Assembly (NCBI GenBank): GCA_027485005.1
Contig: JAIXRX010000035.1
Coordinates: 1 to 41,866 of the forward strand
Direction: 5' to 3'
Source: Alphaproteobacteria bacterium
GTDB taxonomy: Bacteria; Pseudomonadota; Alphaproteobacteria; Rickettsiales; JAIXRX01
DNA: 41,866 nucleotides
The notes under the pieces were generated by a model. It searched no databases. It saw only the letters and a program-made list of their open reading frames with translations, and was not told the origin of the DNA. A program made the translations under genes and the position numbers. Every line of letters starts with the position of its first letter. The first letter of the stretch is position 1. This document shows positions 15,745-23,558 of this stretch, piece after piece.

Positions 15745-17220
15745 TTAGAGGTAGAATTCCACCTTGCCCGCAAATACGCGGAACTGGTTGATGATGTCCG
15801 GCGGAATAATCGCATCAACACGGTTAGGATCGGTGACATTACGTTCCACCAATAAATCCGTTTTGAACTGCTCAAAATTTTCTACCAGGCCAACTTCTTC
15901 CCACAGCTTGAAGCGTGAGATGAGGAAATTACGGATGATAGATGGCGTTACAATAGCCTGACCTTCACCAAAGTTGGTGCCGTCGTTAGCGAGTTTGTAT
16001 CGTGGGAAACGCTGCAAAATGGCGGTGCGGGTATCGTAACGCAGATACGCTAGCGTGTGCATGCTTTCGATATCCAGATAGGACGGATCATCCACGCCTG
16101 CAGGGTTAAGACGATAGCTGGTGACCACGCGCTCTAAATAAACCGTGCCATCAGCACCCACGATAAACGTGCTGATCCCATTGTGCAGCAGGATATTGCG
16201 CTCTTCCAATGTAAAGCGATCAACAATGCTCGGAGCCATCATGCCTGGTAGCGGTAAACGCTGGACTGGGCGTGCCGGGTCAATCTGCAGATTGTATGCA
16301 CATACAGCGCCAAGCAGTGCTGCCATCTCATACGGCGGGGTTGGTGATTTATAAGCTCCCAGCGCACTGCCCTGAGGTGAATTGCGGCCCTGACCTTTGG
16401 TGACCAGGTTGGCATGGCTGGCGGAATAGGCGATATAATAATGTCCCTCCAGCATTTTCAACGGGCCAAAACGTTCGGCCATTTCTGTTTCCAGCTTCAC
16501 CAGGTTAGAGCTGTCGTTATAGGCGCAAACGAATGCTGTGTACCAATCATCACCAATTGCTGCAAAAACATCCGCAATGTCTGGGTTAGCGGTGCCGCCT
16601 GACATAGCGGTCAAAGTAAGTGTAATGCCAGCAGGAAGCTTTTCATCCTGATGGTAATTGACGCGCAAATCGATATCATTACCGTTCAAGCCTTTGTGGC
16701 GGGCAGTCAGATCAACCTCAAAGTTATTGACGCCATTCACAGCAGCTGTAATGGGCAACGATGTTTGCGCCGTAATGGCGGCCGCGATTGCAGTTGCCAC
16801 CTGAGCTGCGGTATTAGTGGCAGCTACCGCAACCTGCACTTGGCGACCAGCGATGTATAGGTTAATCGTGCCAGCGGCGGATGCAGGCCCGGTCACTGCA
16901 ATTTTACCTGTCGCCGCAACACCTGCACCATTGTCAGCCTGAGCAATGGCCCAAACTTCCAGGAAGCTGTTGGCAGTTTTGAAACGCTCAAGCATATGTG
17001 CCAATTGCGAACCTTGGCCAAAATATGCAATGGCCTGCGCGATGGAAGTAATCAGCAATGGCGTATTAGACGCTGCCGTACCGCTGGCGAGTTTTTGACC
17101 AATGACCAGGACACGGGTTGGGTATGCGTTCAAGCCGCGATTGGCTTTCTCATTGGAGATTTCAATATACGCACCAGGAACGCGCAGATTGATAGGAATC
17201 TGATTAAAGCTGATAGCCAT
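15745..17220 (-). CDS. Tail sheath protein (Mu gpL-like)
   Basis: 491 residues, the standard size for Mu sheath proteins. The N-terminal FNQIPINLRVPGAYIEISNE is the family signature, followed by a protease-resistant beta domain and a C-terminal domain with YLDIESMHTLAYLRYDTR and FAGKVEFYL. It makes the contractile sheath, which defines a myovirus morphology. AAGGA lies upstream of the ATG, 2 bp after the gp38-like gene. Confidence 0.95.
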   Translation of the reverse strand: MAISFNQIPINLRVPGAYIEISNEKANRGLNAYPTRVLVIGQKLASGTAASNTPLLITSIAQAIAYFGQGSQLAHMLERFKTANSFLEVWAIAQADNGAGVAATGKIAVTGPASAAGTINLYIAGRQVQVAVAATNTAAQVATAIAAAITAQTSLPITAAVNGVNNFEVDLTARHKGLNGNDIDLRVNYHQDEKLPAGITLTLTAMSGGTANPDIADVFAAIGDDWYTAFVCAYNDSSNLVKLETEMAERFGPLKMLEGHYYIAYSASHANLVTKGQGRNSPQGSALGAYKSPTPPYEMAALLGAVCAYNLQIDPARPVQRLPLPGMMAPSIVDRFTLEERNILLHNGISTFIVGADGTVYLERVVTSYRLNPAGVDDPSYLDIESMHTLAYLRYDTRTAILQRFPRYKLANDGTNFGEGQAIVTPSIIRNFLISRFKLWEEVGLVENFEQFKTDLLVERNVTDPNRVDAIIPPDIINQFRVFAGKVEFYL

Positions 17221-17222
17221 GT

Positions 17223-17420
17223 TTAAGCATCCTTCTTAGTAGGTTTAACAGGGGTTTTAAGGGCGGGTTTTTGCTCGCCGACCATTACATCGCCATCATT
17301 GATGCGGCGTTGCCAGTAAGTGGTGGACTCAACCACCCGGCCTGCTTTGGGCAAAAAATCGTGCTGTTCAGGGTCAGTGACCAGCAGATCGTTTTGCGGG
17401 ATCACAAAAATTTTAGTCAT
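17223..17420 (-). CDS. DUF2635 family protein (Mu gp38-like)
   Basis: 65 residues. The family pattern is clear: ...PFLPKAGRVVE-type segment (DFLPKAGRVVESTTYWQRRI) followed by NDGDVMV and a basic tail. Function unknown; it always sits just before the sheath gene in Mu-like phages. It overlaps the gp37-like gene by 8 bp; AGGAG precedes the ATG. Confidence 0.85.
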   Translation of the reverse strand: MTKIFVIPQNDLLVTDPEQHDFLPKAGRVVESTTYWQRRINDGDVMVGEQKPALKTPVKPTKKDA

Positions 17421-18012
17421 CGATTGGCTCCTGGATGGGAAGGGTTACAAGGTCACGGGCATCTGCGTTTTCAGCAGGCAGGGGCGGTGTGACATTGCCG
17501 TGCAGTGGAATGTCCCAGGCGGGTGCCCATGTTTCAAAATCACCAAGCTCGGCCGTATTGGCTGGGGTCAGCACAAAGCTTGTTTCAAAGTTGATTGAGT
17601 AAACGCTGGCGAGCTGGGTGCCAGATAGGTCATTCATCAGCGGCTGGATGGAACGGGCAACCAATGGGGTAATCTCTAGCCCAAGGGTTTGACCGTTGAA
17701 TAATGCCAGCATATCCTGAATGATCTGATAGCTGCCCACTTTGCCATCAGAACCGTGGCGTGAAGTCTTCTCATTCCGCAGACTGGTGGCACAGCAAATG
17801 ACTGAGAAAGTACCCTTCATCTCAAAATCAAGACGGCCTTCCTTGGTAAGGTTTGCCCCATTGAATGCGAGAAGAACCGCAGGAAAATCGCGCACCAGAT
17901 TGCCGATAGCCTCTTCAAATTCTCCCGCATATGTTGCTACCTTGCGCAGTTTGTAACCAAGTGCGGTGGCGTTTATACGGCCAATCATGGCATTTTCGAT
18001 GGCAGAGATCAT
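17413..18012 (-). CDS. Phage gp37-family head-tail protein (DUF1834)
   Basis: 199 residues. The N-terminal IENAMIGRINATALGYKLRK and RDFPAVLLAFNG segments match the Mu gp37 family, thought to be a tail terminator or completion protein. The C-terminus is proline/acid rich. It overlaps the morphogenesis gene by 4 bp (ATGA). Confidence 0.85.
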   Translation of the reverse strand: MISAIENAMIGRINATALGYKLRKVATYAGEFEEAIGNLVRDFPAVLLAFNGANLTKEGRLDFEMKGTFSVICCATSLRNEKTSRHGSDGKVGSYQIIQDMLALFNGQTLGLEITPLVARSIQPLMNDLSGTQLASVYSINFETSFVLTPANTAELGDFETWAPAWDIPLHGNVTPPLPAENADARDLVTLPIQEPIDD

Positions 18013-18494
18013 TGTGCTATCCCTTCCAGCCAGTTTTCAGCAATTTTGTTGATGCCATTTTCTTCCAGCTTGCTGATTCCGAGAAACGGGCGCGCTGGGA
18101 TGGTCACTTTTTTCGCAAAAACCATGCCGCCATTATCCCCCATAAAGGCAAGATAGCGCGAATTCTTTGGACGAATCTCACCACCCCATTGATGGATGGC
18201 GGCATATTTGACATTGGTTCCCCACTCAACCAATGCGGCACTGGCCTGATAAACAAATGATGTTACCAACCGAGTACTCTTGGTCAGGGTCTTGCCCCCC
18301 TTCGTAATCGCCCGGCGGCTAGGACGCCATTTGATGCCCTCAGCCGTTTCTTGATCAAGAAAGTGCTGCTGGGTTGTGCTCACGCCATACGCGCCAATGG
18401 ATTCCAGTAGCGCTTTGCGCTCATCAGGTGATTGGATGCGTTCCAGTGTTTTAAAAAGGGATTTTGCGCCTTCATAGCGGAGACTGATGGTCAT
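18009..18494 (-). CDS. Virion morphogenesis protein (Mu gpG-like)
   Basis: 161 residues from the ATG at 18494, 7 nt after AGGGAG; an ATG two codons upstream at 18500 is also possible. The KRAITKGGKTLTKSTRL-type basic loop and VEWGTNVKYAAIHQWGG are diagnostic of the phage virion morphogenesis/tail completion S family. In Mu this gene follows F; here it stands between gp36- and gp37-like genes, beside its likely partners at the neck. Confidence 0.88.
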   Translation of the reverse strand: MTISLRYEGAKSLFKTLERIQSPDERKALLESIGAYGVSTTQQHFLDQETAEGIKWRPSRRAITKGGKTLTKSTRLVTSFVYQASAALVEWGTNVKYAAIHQWGGEIRPKNSRYLAFMGDNGGMVFAKKVTIPARPFLGISKLEENGINKIAENWLEGIAQ

Positions 18495-18913
18495 CACCAT
18501 TCTCCCTTCTGGCGGCTGAACTGGCGGTTAGATTGCGAATACGCCACCTGTGCACCAGCTGAGATAGACTCTTTGCCTGCGACATCGAGAACCATCGCCC
18601 CGCTGCTGATATTACTCAACGAGCGCAGAGCATCGTCATAGGCGGTACGGGTTTCATCGGAATAGCGACCACGATGCAGTTCGTAAAAAGCAATAGTGCA
18701 GCAAATATTGCGCAATACCATTGGCACGGGCAGGACTGGTAGCTTGTAGCGGCGGCCGACATAGGAATCGATAAGTGCGGACGCCTCATCTTTGGCAGCA
18801 TTTATAACCACAGAATCAATGACGCCAAGCGGCTCATCGGCACGATCAGTCAGTTCGATAAGCAGCTGCTCACCGTACCGTGCGATCATATCATCTGTGG
18901 TTGCATATGGCAT
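18494..18913 (-). CDS. gp36-family head-tail connector (DUF1320)
   Basis: 139 residues. YATTDDMIARYGEQLLIELT at the start, then AALIDSYVGRRYKLP-like segment and ICCTIAFYELHRG are typical of DUF1320, a relative of head-tail connector proteins. GGAG precedes the ATG. It overlaps the downstream morphogenesis gene start region. Confidence 0.88.
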   Translation of the reverse strand: MPYATTDDMIARYGEQLLIELTDRADEPLGVIDSVVINAAKDEASALIDSYVGRRYKLPVLPVPMVLRNICCTIAFYELHRGRYSDETRTAYDDALRSLSNISSGAMVLDVAGKESISAGAQVAYSQSNRQFSRQKGEW

Positions 18914-18981
18914 TTTGTATCTCCGGTGGCGGCCAGATCAATACTGGCCGCCACCATTCAGCTAGTGTGGTTGCAGATGGT

Positions 18982-19314
18982 TTATTTCTTGCCTGCAGGC
19001 TTTTGGGTGTTTGCTGCAGCAGCTTTGGCTTTATCCGCTGCTTCCTTGTCAGCCTTTGCCTTAGCAGCAGCTTCTGCCTCCGCTTTGGCCTTTGCTTCAG
19101 CAGCGTCGGCCGCGTCATCGGTAGCGGTGGCGGATTTCTTGCCGCCGTTATCATCGATCTCACTCACCAGCAGGTTTGGTTCAGCTTTCAGGGCATCGAT
19201 CTGCTCTTGGGTCAAATCGGACAGTGGGATGATGCGCTCTGCGGCATCATCAAATGAGAAGCCTGCGCGGCGGAAACCGGGCTTTTTGGCTTTAATTTTT
19301 AGAGCACGGGCCAT
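18982..19314 (-). CDS. Mu gp35/HI1506-like protein
   Basis: 110 residues. Residues 1-50 (KKPGFRRAGFSFDDAAERI and LTQEQIDALKAEP) form the conserved Mu gp35-like domain, similar to the fold that recognises DNA ends in other proteins; its function is unknown. Residues ~60-110 are an Ala/Lys-rich, highly charged helix or disordered tail. It lies between major capsid and DUF1320, as in Mu. Confidence 0.8.
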   Translation of the reverse strand: MARALKIKAKKPGFRRAGFSFDDAAERIIPLSDLTQEQIDALKAEPNLLVSEIDDNGGKKSATATDDAADAAEAKAKAEAEAAAKAKADKEAADKAKAAAANTQKPAGKK

Positions 19315-19360
19315 AAATTTTACTTTCTTTAATAGTTGTTCAAGGAGGGATTAAATTGGT

Positions 19361-19438
19361 AGGGATGGTGACCGACGCCTAGGAGGCCTGTTCATATACG
19401 TCACTGTTGCACGCCTAGCCTTCGGCTTCGGCATCCCT
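19361..19438 (-). other. Structured intergenic segment after the capsid gene
   Basis: A nested set of inverted repeats in the 130-bp gap: outer AGGGATG/CATCCCT (19361-19367 with 19432-19438), inside it GTGAC/GTCAC (19368-19372 with 19400-19404) enclosing GCCT/AGGC (19377-19387), and a small GCC/GGC hairpin (19418-19426). No T-tract follows, so it is not a simple terminator. It may stabilise or process the capsid mRNA; this is inference. Confidence 0.45.
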
Positions 19439-19444
19439 GATGGC

Positions 19445-20341
19445 TTAATCCAGATAAGGAACTACCAACACCTCAGCGGTGCCCTGGTAGATGTTGGATG
19501 CGCCAGCTGAGTTGCGTTCAGCCTTAATCAGCTCCAGCGCCGCCTTTTCATTGCTTGGGCCTACCACCAACAAGTTAGGCTTCAGCGCCAATGGCTTGCC
19601 GTGGTCACCTTTGCGAGACATGATGCTGGTACGTGCTGCGGCATAGCTGGTGGCATCCAAGGTCTGCTTGGAACCATACGCCAACTGCCATAGGCCAAAA
19701 CCTGCGTTTACACGCGCATCCACGCCGTATAAAAACTCATCCTTCATGAACACATTGGAATCATCAGGATTGTCTTTTGCCGTGAATGCATAGTCGCGGC
19801 GCTTTTGGAAGATCAACGCTTTGATAGGCTTGTTAGTATCAAGCAGGAACCATGCAGCGCCAGAGCCACCACCCGTGTTACTTGCGGAAACGGTATTGCC
19901 GTTTTCATCCAATACAGGGTGATCCGTATCGAAGAAATACTGACCGTCGTAGCAAGGGGTGGTAAAGCCCGATTTCAGCAACGCAAAAACCAGTTCATCT
20001 GGATGGCGCGCTGCATCATCGCCGAGCTGTTGAAAGAGCGGCGAATAAACACCGAGATTATCATCTTCAACATCATCACGCGCCACGCCAATCGTGGACT
20101 CGAATTTACGGTTTTGAATGGTGAAGCTATGCTCTTTCAGCTTGTTGATGACGCGATCACCAATCCACTCGCGCAGACGTGGAAACTGTCCAAGCCAACC
20201 ATAATGCTGCTCACGGGAGGTGCTATTCACCACCATTGCAACTTTGCTATAGTCTACTGCCGCTTGCCCCAGCGCCGCGTCATACAGGCTGGTAAAGCCA
20301 GCACGCAGCGCGTTAAGTTTTGCACTATTAATAACACCCAT
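19445..20341 (-). CDS. Major capsid protein (Mu gpT-like)
   Basis: 298 residues, normal for Mu-like major head subunits. N-terminal LNALRAGFTSLYDAALGQA, then WLGQFPRLREWIGDRVINKL and FESTIGVARDDVEDDNLGVY are the family hallmarks; the fold is HK97-type. AAGGAAC precedes the ATG. It follows the cement-protein gene, so protease, scaffold, cement and capsid form one late cluster. Confidence 0.95.
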   Translation of the reverse strand: MGVINSAKLNALRAGFTSLYDAALGQAAVDYSKVAMVVNSTSREQHYGWLGQFPRLREWIGDRVINKLKEHSFTIQNRKFESTIGVARDDVEDDNLGVYSPLFQQLGDDAARHPDELVFALLKSGFTTPCYDGQYFFDTDHPVLDENGNTVSASNTGGGSGAAWFLLDTNKPIKALIFQKRRDYAFTAKDNPDDSNVFMKDEFLYGVDARVNAGFGLWQLAYGSKQTLDATSYAAARTSIMSRKGDHGKPLALKPNLLVVGPSNEKAALELIKAERNSAGASNIYQGTAEVLVVPYLD

Positions 20342-20374
20342 ATCTTTGTTCCTTTATCGGTAAGTTTAGTTTGT

Positions 20375-20785
20375 TTAGCTGAAGAGAACCCAAACGCCCT
20401 GGGCATCCACATCATGGATTTTGCCTGCTACAGAGCGCGTATTGGAGCCGTTGGTCAGCGCTACCGTCTGATCGTCCACGATGTAGCAGCTGGCGCCACG
20501 ATCCTTCAGTGCGATCAAATCAGCGTCAGCCGAGTTGCCGAAGCGGTATACGCCCAGACGAACTTTCACAGACTTGTCACCAGCGGAGCCGGAGCTGTTG
20601 TCTACAAAATCTTCCGCAACACCCGCACCTTTAAGCGTAGTGGCGACCGATCCAGGCACCGCATAACCAGTGGCATTGATTGCCACCAGCGCGCCCACAA
20701 AAATTTTAGTAGAGGCCGCCACCGGGATGACGAGAAATGCGCCTTCCTTTTGTGGGGTGTGGCGGTCTTGAGTTAAAGCTGCCAT
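20375..20785 (-). CDS. Capsid cement/decoration protein (DUF2190-like)
   Basis: 136 residues. The pattern KIFVGALVAINATGYAVPG, then GVAEDFVDNSSGSAGDKSV and CYIVDDQTVALTNGSN resembles small beta-rich cement proteins encoded between scaffold and capsid genes. These cap the capsid threefold axes and stabilise the expanded head. AAAGGAG lies 7 nt before the ATG. The family assignment is by pattern only. Confidence 0.72.
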   Translation of the reverse strand: MAALTQDRHTPQKEGAFLVIPVAASTKIFVGALVAINATGYAVPGSVATTLKGAGVAEDFVDNSSGSAGDKSVKVRLGVYRFGNSADADLIALKDRGASCYIVDDQTVALTNGSNTRSVAGKIHDVDAQGVWVLFS

Positions 20786-20830
20786 ATGGCTACTCCTTTA
20801 AGAATGGTTGAGTAAGAATGGTTGAGAGAG

Positions 20831-21460
20831 TTATGCTTGCGACAGTTTCTTTGCGGTCGCCTTAAAGTCTTGAGCAGACACACCCAGCTGGTTTGCGACT
20901 GACATTTGCACGTCATCCAAGCCTGCCTGAACAGCCTCAGCAGAAGCAGTGGCGAGCTTTGTTGCTCCACCCACAACAACAGCGCCCTTGACATATTTTG
21001 CAAAGCCTTGCGGGTCTTTCTGTGCATAATCCAGCGCCCAATCCTTGTTGCCCGGCGTCACTTTGCCTGCAGCAATAGCTGCATCTACAGATGCCGTGGC
21101 CTTGGCAAGGCTGGTTTCACCTTCGACGGCCGCCACACGCTCTTGCAGCGCCTGCACTTCTTCGATAGGCACATATTTGGTTGGATCAGGGCGAGTTGCT
21201 GATGCGGTGGCTTTAGCGCTAGCCTTCATTTTACTGGCCACCTCTTTCTTAATTTCACCAGCAATATATCCATCAACTGCCTCAACGATTGCCTCAGGCG
21301 TTGCTGCATCAGCTGGTGCATCTACTGCTTCTTTTACGGCATCTACCGAGCCTTTAAGCGTCGTTACAGCCGCAATAATTGCATCATCAGATACCGCAGA
21401 TGAACCCTCTGCCGCCGCGAGGCCCAGCAGAGCAATAAGTTGTGCCTTCAAATCTTCCAT
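20831..21460 (-). CDS. Scaffold protein nested in the protease gene (Mu gpZ-like)
   Basis: An in-frame ATG at 21460 (Met162 of the protease) is preceded by GGAG at 7 nt. Initiation there gives 209 residues with the helical, Ala/Glu/Lys-rich composition of a scaffold (EDLKAQLIALLGLAAAEG; VQALQERVAAVEGE). In Mu, gene Z is likewise read from an internal start in gene I and yields the scaffold. The independent ribosome binding site is seen here; the use of it is inferred. Confidence 0.72.
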   Translation of the reverse strand: MEDLKAQLIALLGLAAAEGSSAVSDDAIIAAVTTLKGSVDAVKEAVDAPADAATPEAIVEAVDGYIAGEIKKEVASKMKASAKATASATRPDPTKYVPIEEVQALQERVAAVEGETSLAKATASVDAAIAAGKVTPGNKDWALDYAQKDPQGFAKYVKGAVVVGGATKLATASAEAVQAGLDDVQMSVANQLGVSAQDFKATAKKLSQA

Positions 21461-21943
21461 GTTGTTCTCCGATTGGTTGGTTAAAAAAGTGTTTCGAGCA
21501 GATGCCACGGCTGGCATCTCGAAATTGGGGTCATTGGTGAGACTGATACGATCAATACGCGTCACCTGGCCTTGTTTAGTGTGCCAGAAGGTGGGCGAAA
21601 TGTAGCGGTATTCCTTGTTTTTAAGCTGTTCCAGTGCGGGCGGCGTCCATTCTACCTGCGCCCAGACACTTCCATCTTCTCGCGCTTCCAACGCCTTTAC
21701 CCAGCCTGCCGCACGGCGCTCGACGCCAGGGGCGGCAACGTCGGTGACGTGATCGCGGTCAACAGCCATTTGCACCAACGGACGCAGGGAGGCCGCCACT
21801 ACCGCCTTGGCATCGCTCAGGTGATATGGCCCACGGCCGTCTTTCCCGACAGTGGTGCCAGCCGGAAAAACCTTAATCCACCCATCGGATGCACCGACAG
21901 GCAGAAGAACAGAAGCAATGGTTTTGGTCGTGGAATGTGTCAT
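20831..21943 (-). CDS. Prohead protease (Mu gpI-like) with scaffold domain
   Basis: 370 residues. Residues 1-155 form the Mu I protease domain: WIKVFPAGTTVGKDGRGPYH, AVDRDHVTDVAAPG, then YISPTFWHTKQG and LTNDPNFEMPA. The C-terminal half is the helical scaffold. It cleaves scaffold and capsid proteins during head maturation. The ATG at 21943 has only GGCGG directly before it and lies about 2 nt after a predicted transcription start, so it may be translated from a leaderless mRNA. Confidence 0.92.
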   Translation of the reverse strand: MTHSTTKTIASVLLPVGASDGWIKVFPAGTTVGKDGRGPYHLSDAKAVVAASLRPLVQMAVDRDHVTDVAAPGVERRAAGWVKALEAREDGSVWAQVEWTPPALEQLKNKEYRYISPTFWHTKQGQVTRIDRISLTNDPNFEMPAVASARNTFLTNQSENNMEDLKAQLIALLGLAAAEGSSAVSDDAIIAAVTTLKGSVDAVKEAVDAPADAATPEAIVEAVDGYIAGEIKKEVASKMKASAKATASATRPDPTKYVPIEEVQALQERVAAVEGETSLAKATASVDAAIAAGKVTPGNKDWALDYAQKDPQGFAKYVKGAVVVGGATKLATASAEAVQAGLDDVQMSVANQLGVSAQDFKATAKKLSQA

Positions 21944-21950
21944 GCCGCCT

Positions 21951-21998
21951 AATTTAGGGGGGCTTAAGACACTTGGGCATTGTAGCTATAACTACAAT
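21951..21998 (-). promoter_or_regulatory. Activator-dependent late promoter before the protease gene
   Basis: Dyad ATTGTAG-CTATAA-CTACAAT at 21979-21998 followed on the - strand by TAAATT at 21956-21951. The distance from dyad centre to the -10 start is 32.5 nt, identical to the promoter at 29064-29111, and places the dyad at about -44, where Mor/C proteins bind in Mu. There is no -35 hexamer. It corresponds in position to the Mu P_I promoter. Confidence 0.7.
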
Positions 21999-22301
21999 GG
22001 ATAGAGATGCGGCAGGATTCGGTTTTCACGCGCACGCGGCATGGGCGTACTTACCCGCACATACTTAACCCCGCAATAAGGCCATTTAATGCGATTCAAT
22101 TTTAGCCATCTAACCCTTTTGCACCCCCATATAGCTACACACCCTAAGATGGCGCTAAAAGTGCCCTTAAAATCGCTTTGCCCTAAAAGTTGATTTTGGG
22201 GTCGAATCAGGCTATATTGAAAAACAGATGACTGACTGGCTGACACCCCAACCTCCAAGGTCATCTCAATGCAGTCAGGTGGGATGTGTCGTGACTGCTT
22301 T
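21992..22301 (-). other. Gene-poor gap between gpF and protease genes
   Basis: About 310 bp with no convincing gene, where Mu has gene G. A 35-codon TTG-started frame (22099-21992) begins MNRIKWPYCGVKYVRVS and resembles the first half of a zinc-ribbon but lacks a second cysteine pair, so it may be a relic. A hairpin GCAGTCA/TGACTGC (22271-22298) followed by TTTTTATT on the + strand could stop antisense transcription. Otherwise I see nothing in this stretch except the promoter dyad. Confidence 0.4.
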
Positions 22302-23558
22302 TTATTCCTCCTCTGTCCGTCGATACACCATAGAGCCTTGGCGCTGCTTCTGGAGGTATCCTTTTTTGGTTTGAAATGTGGTGACGCCAGCCCAGCCATC
22401 TTTGCCCGTTTCAAACGCCACCAGCGCTTGCTGCTTGTCGTCACCAACCTGCAATCTGGTCAGATAGCGGCGGCGTAAAACTTTACGGCCGTCACTTAGC
22501 ATTTCCCAATATTCCCATATCTCATCCGGTTTCTTTAGAGCGGCCGCCAGGAGTAAAAGATATTTATGGCGATTGCTCTTTTGCACCTTCCAATTACCCT
22601 GGGCATTTTTGAAAAGGGAATCAGAGATCACCAGATTCTCACCAGCGACATCCGTAAATATCTTGCTCTTGCCGATCTCCGCATCAAACTCTTTCAGGAA
22701 GCGATTGACATACTCAGGGTCACTCAGTCCATCTGGCAGGATCATGTTGGTGGCGGCTGGGCGCATACGGGGCATAGGCACCTTTGCGGCTGGCCCTTGG
22801 TATGGAACGCCAAGCGGCGCATCGAGCGGTGGTGGCGTCAGTGCCTTCATACGAGCGCGGCCTGCGTTGTAATTAAAACCGGGAGTTATACCTTGCGGCA
22901 CAGTCATGGTTTCGCCCGTGCGCGAATTAAAATAGCGGCGAGGCATCCCCACAGGGGAGTGCACACTGACGCTTAAGCCTAATCGCTTCACATCATCTTC
23001 GGTCAATTGTTGCACCCAGCAGCGACAGCCCCAACCATTTGGCGGATAGTGTTCATCCCAGAACGGATGATCGACAGGCAAGACAGTATTGTGCCAGGCG
23101 CGGTGTTCGGGTCGGGTGGCACCATCCATCACAGCAACATAGCGTAGATATGGAAACGCTTTCTTTGTGCGCTGAATTCCTTCCCAGCGTCCAGCTGCAT
23201 AGCTGGTACGCATGTTGGTTTCAAAGATAGTTTTGAGACGGCGCGGACTGCCGAGCTGGACTTCCTTTTCCTTGCCCGTCTGCGGATCAATCATGTTTTT
23301 ACGGCCCCACCATCCTTTTTCCTGTAAGATGGGAGTGAGCTTCTTTTGGAAATCCGCCAGCGTTTCGCCGTTAGCGATAGCATCATCCATCGCAGCCCGG
23401 ATATCCTGCAGCACATCCTGCTTGGTGGCCTTAGCTACGGTGAATGAATAGGCATGAACTTCGCCCATCATCTCCCGATGATCAAAGGTTTCCTGGTAGC
23501 CTTTCTTGCGGAAGAAATCGATAGCCTGCTCTGGTGGGAGTGCGCGTAGCTCGGCCAT
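22302..23558 (-). CDS. Mu F-like minor head/morphogenesis protein
   Basis: 418 residues. The Mu F domain spans about 60-240: LKTIFETNMRTSYAAGRWEG, VMDGATRPEHRAWH and YPPNGWGCRCWVQQL, the last being the cysteine signature of the SPP1 gp7/Mu F family. These proteins enter the head with the DNA near the portal. It overlaps the portal stop by one base. Confidence 0.92.
   Translation of the reverse strand: MAELRALPPEQAIDFFRKKGYQETFDHREMMGEVHAYSFTVAKATKQDVLQDIRAAMDDAIANGETLADFQKKLTPILQEKGWWGRKNMIDPQTGKEKEVQLGSPRRLKTIFETNMRTSYAAGRWEGIQRTKKAFPYLRYVAVMDGATRPEHRAWHNTVLPVDHPFWDEHYPPNGWGCRCWVQQLTEDDVKRLGLSVSVHSPVGMPRRYFNSRTGETMTVPQGITPGFNYNAGRARMKALTPPPLDAPLGVPYQGPAAKVPMPRMRPAATNMILPDGLSDPEYVNRFLKEFDAEIGKSKIFTDVAGENLVISDSLFKNAQGNWKVQKSNRHKYLLLLAAALKKPDEIWEYWEMLSDGRKVLRRRYLTRLQVGDDKQQALVAFETGKDGWAGVTTFQTKKGYLQKQRQGSMVYRRTEEE

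Noticed and set aside
20773..21027. 84-codon frame overlapping the 3' end of the scaffold gene
   Set aside because: Shifted reading of the protease/scaffold sequence with no independent signal.
21992..22447. 151-codon frame across the gpF end and the following gap
   Set aside because: Its first third is gpF in another frame and there is no start signal; only the last 35 codons were kept as a possible relic.
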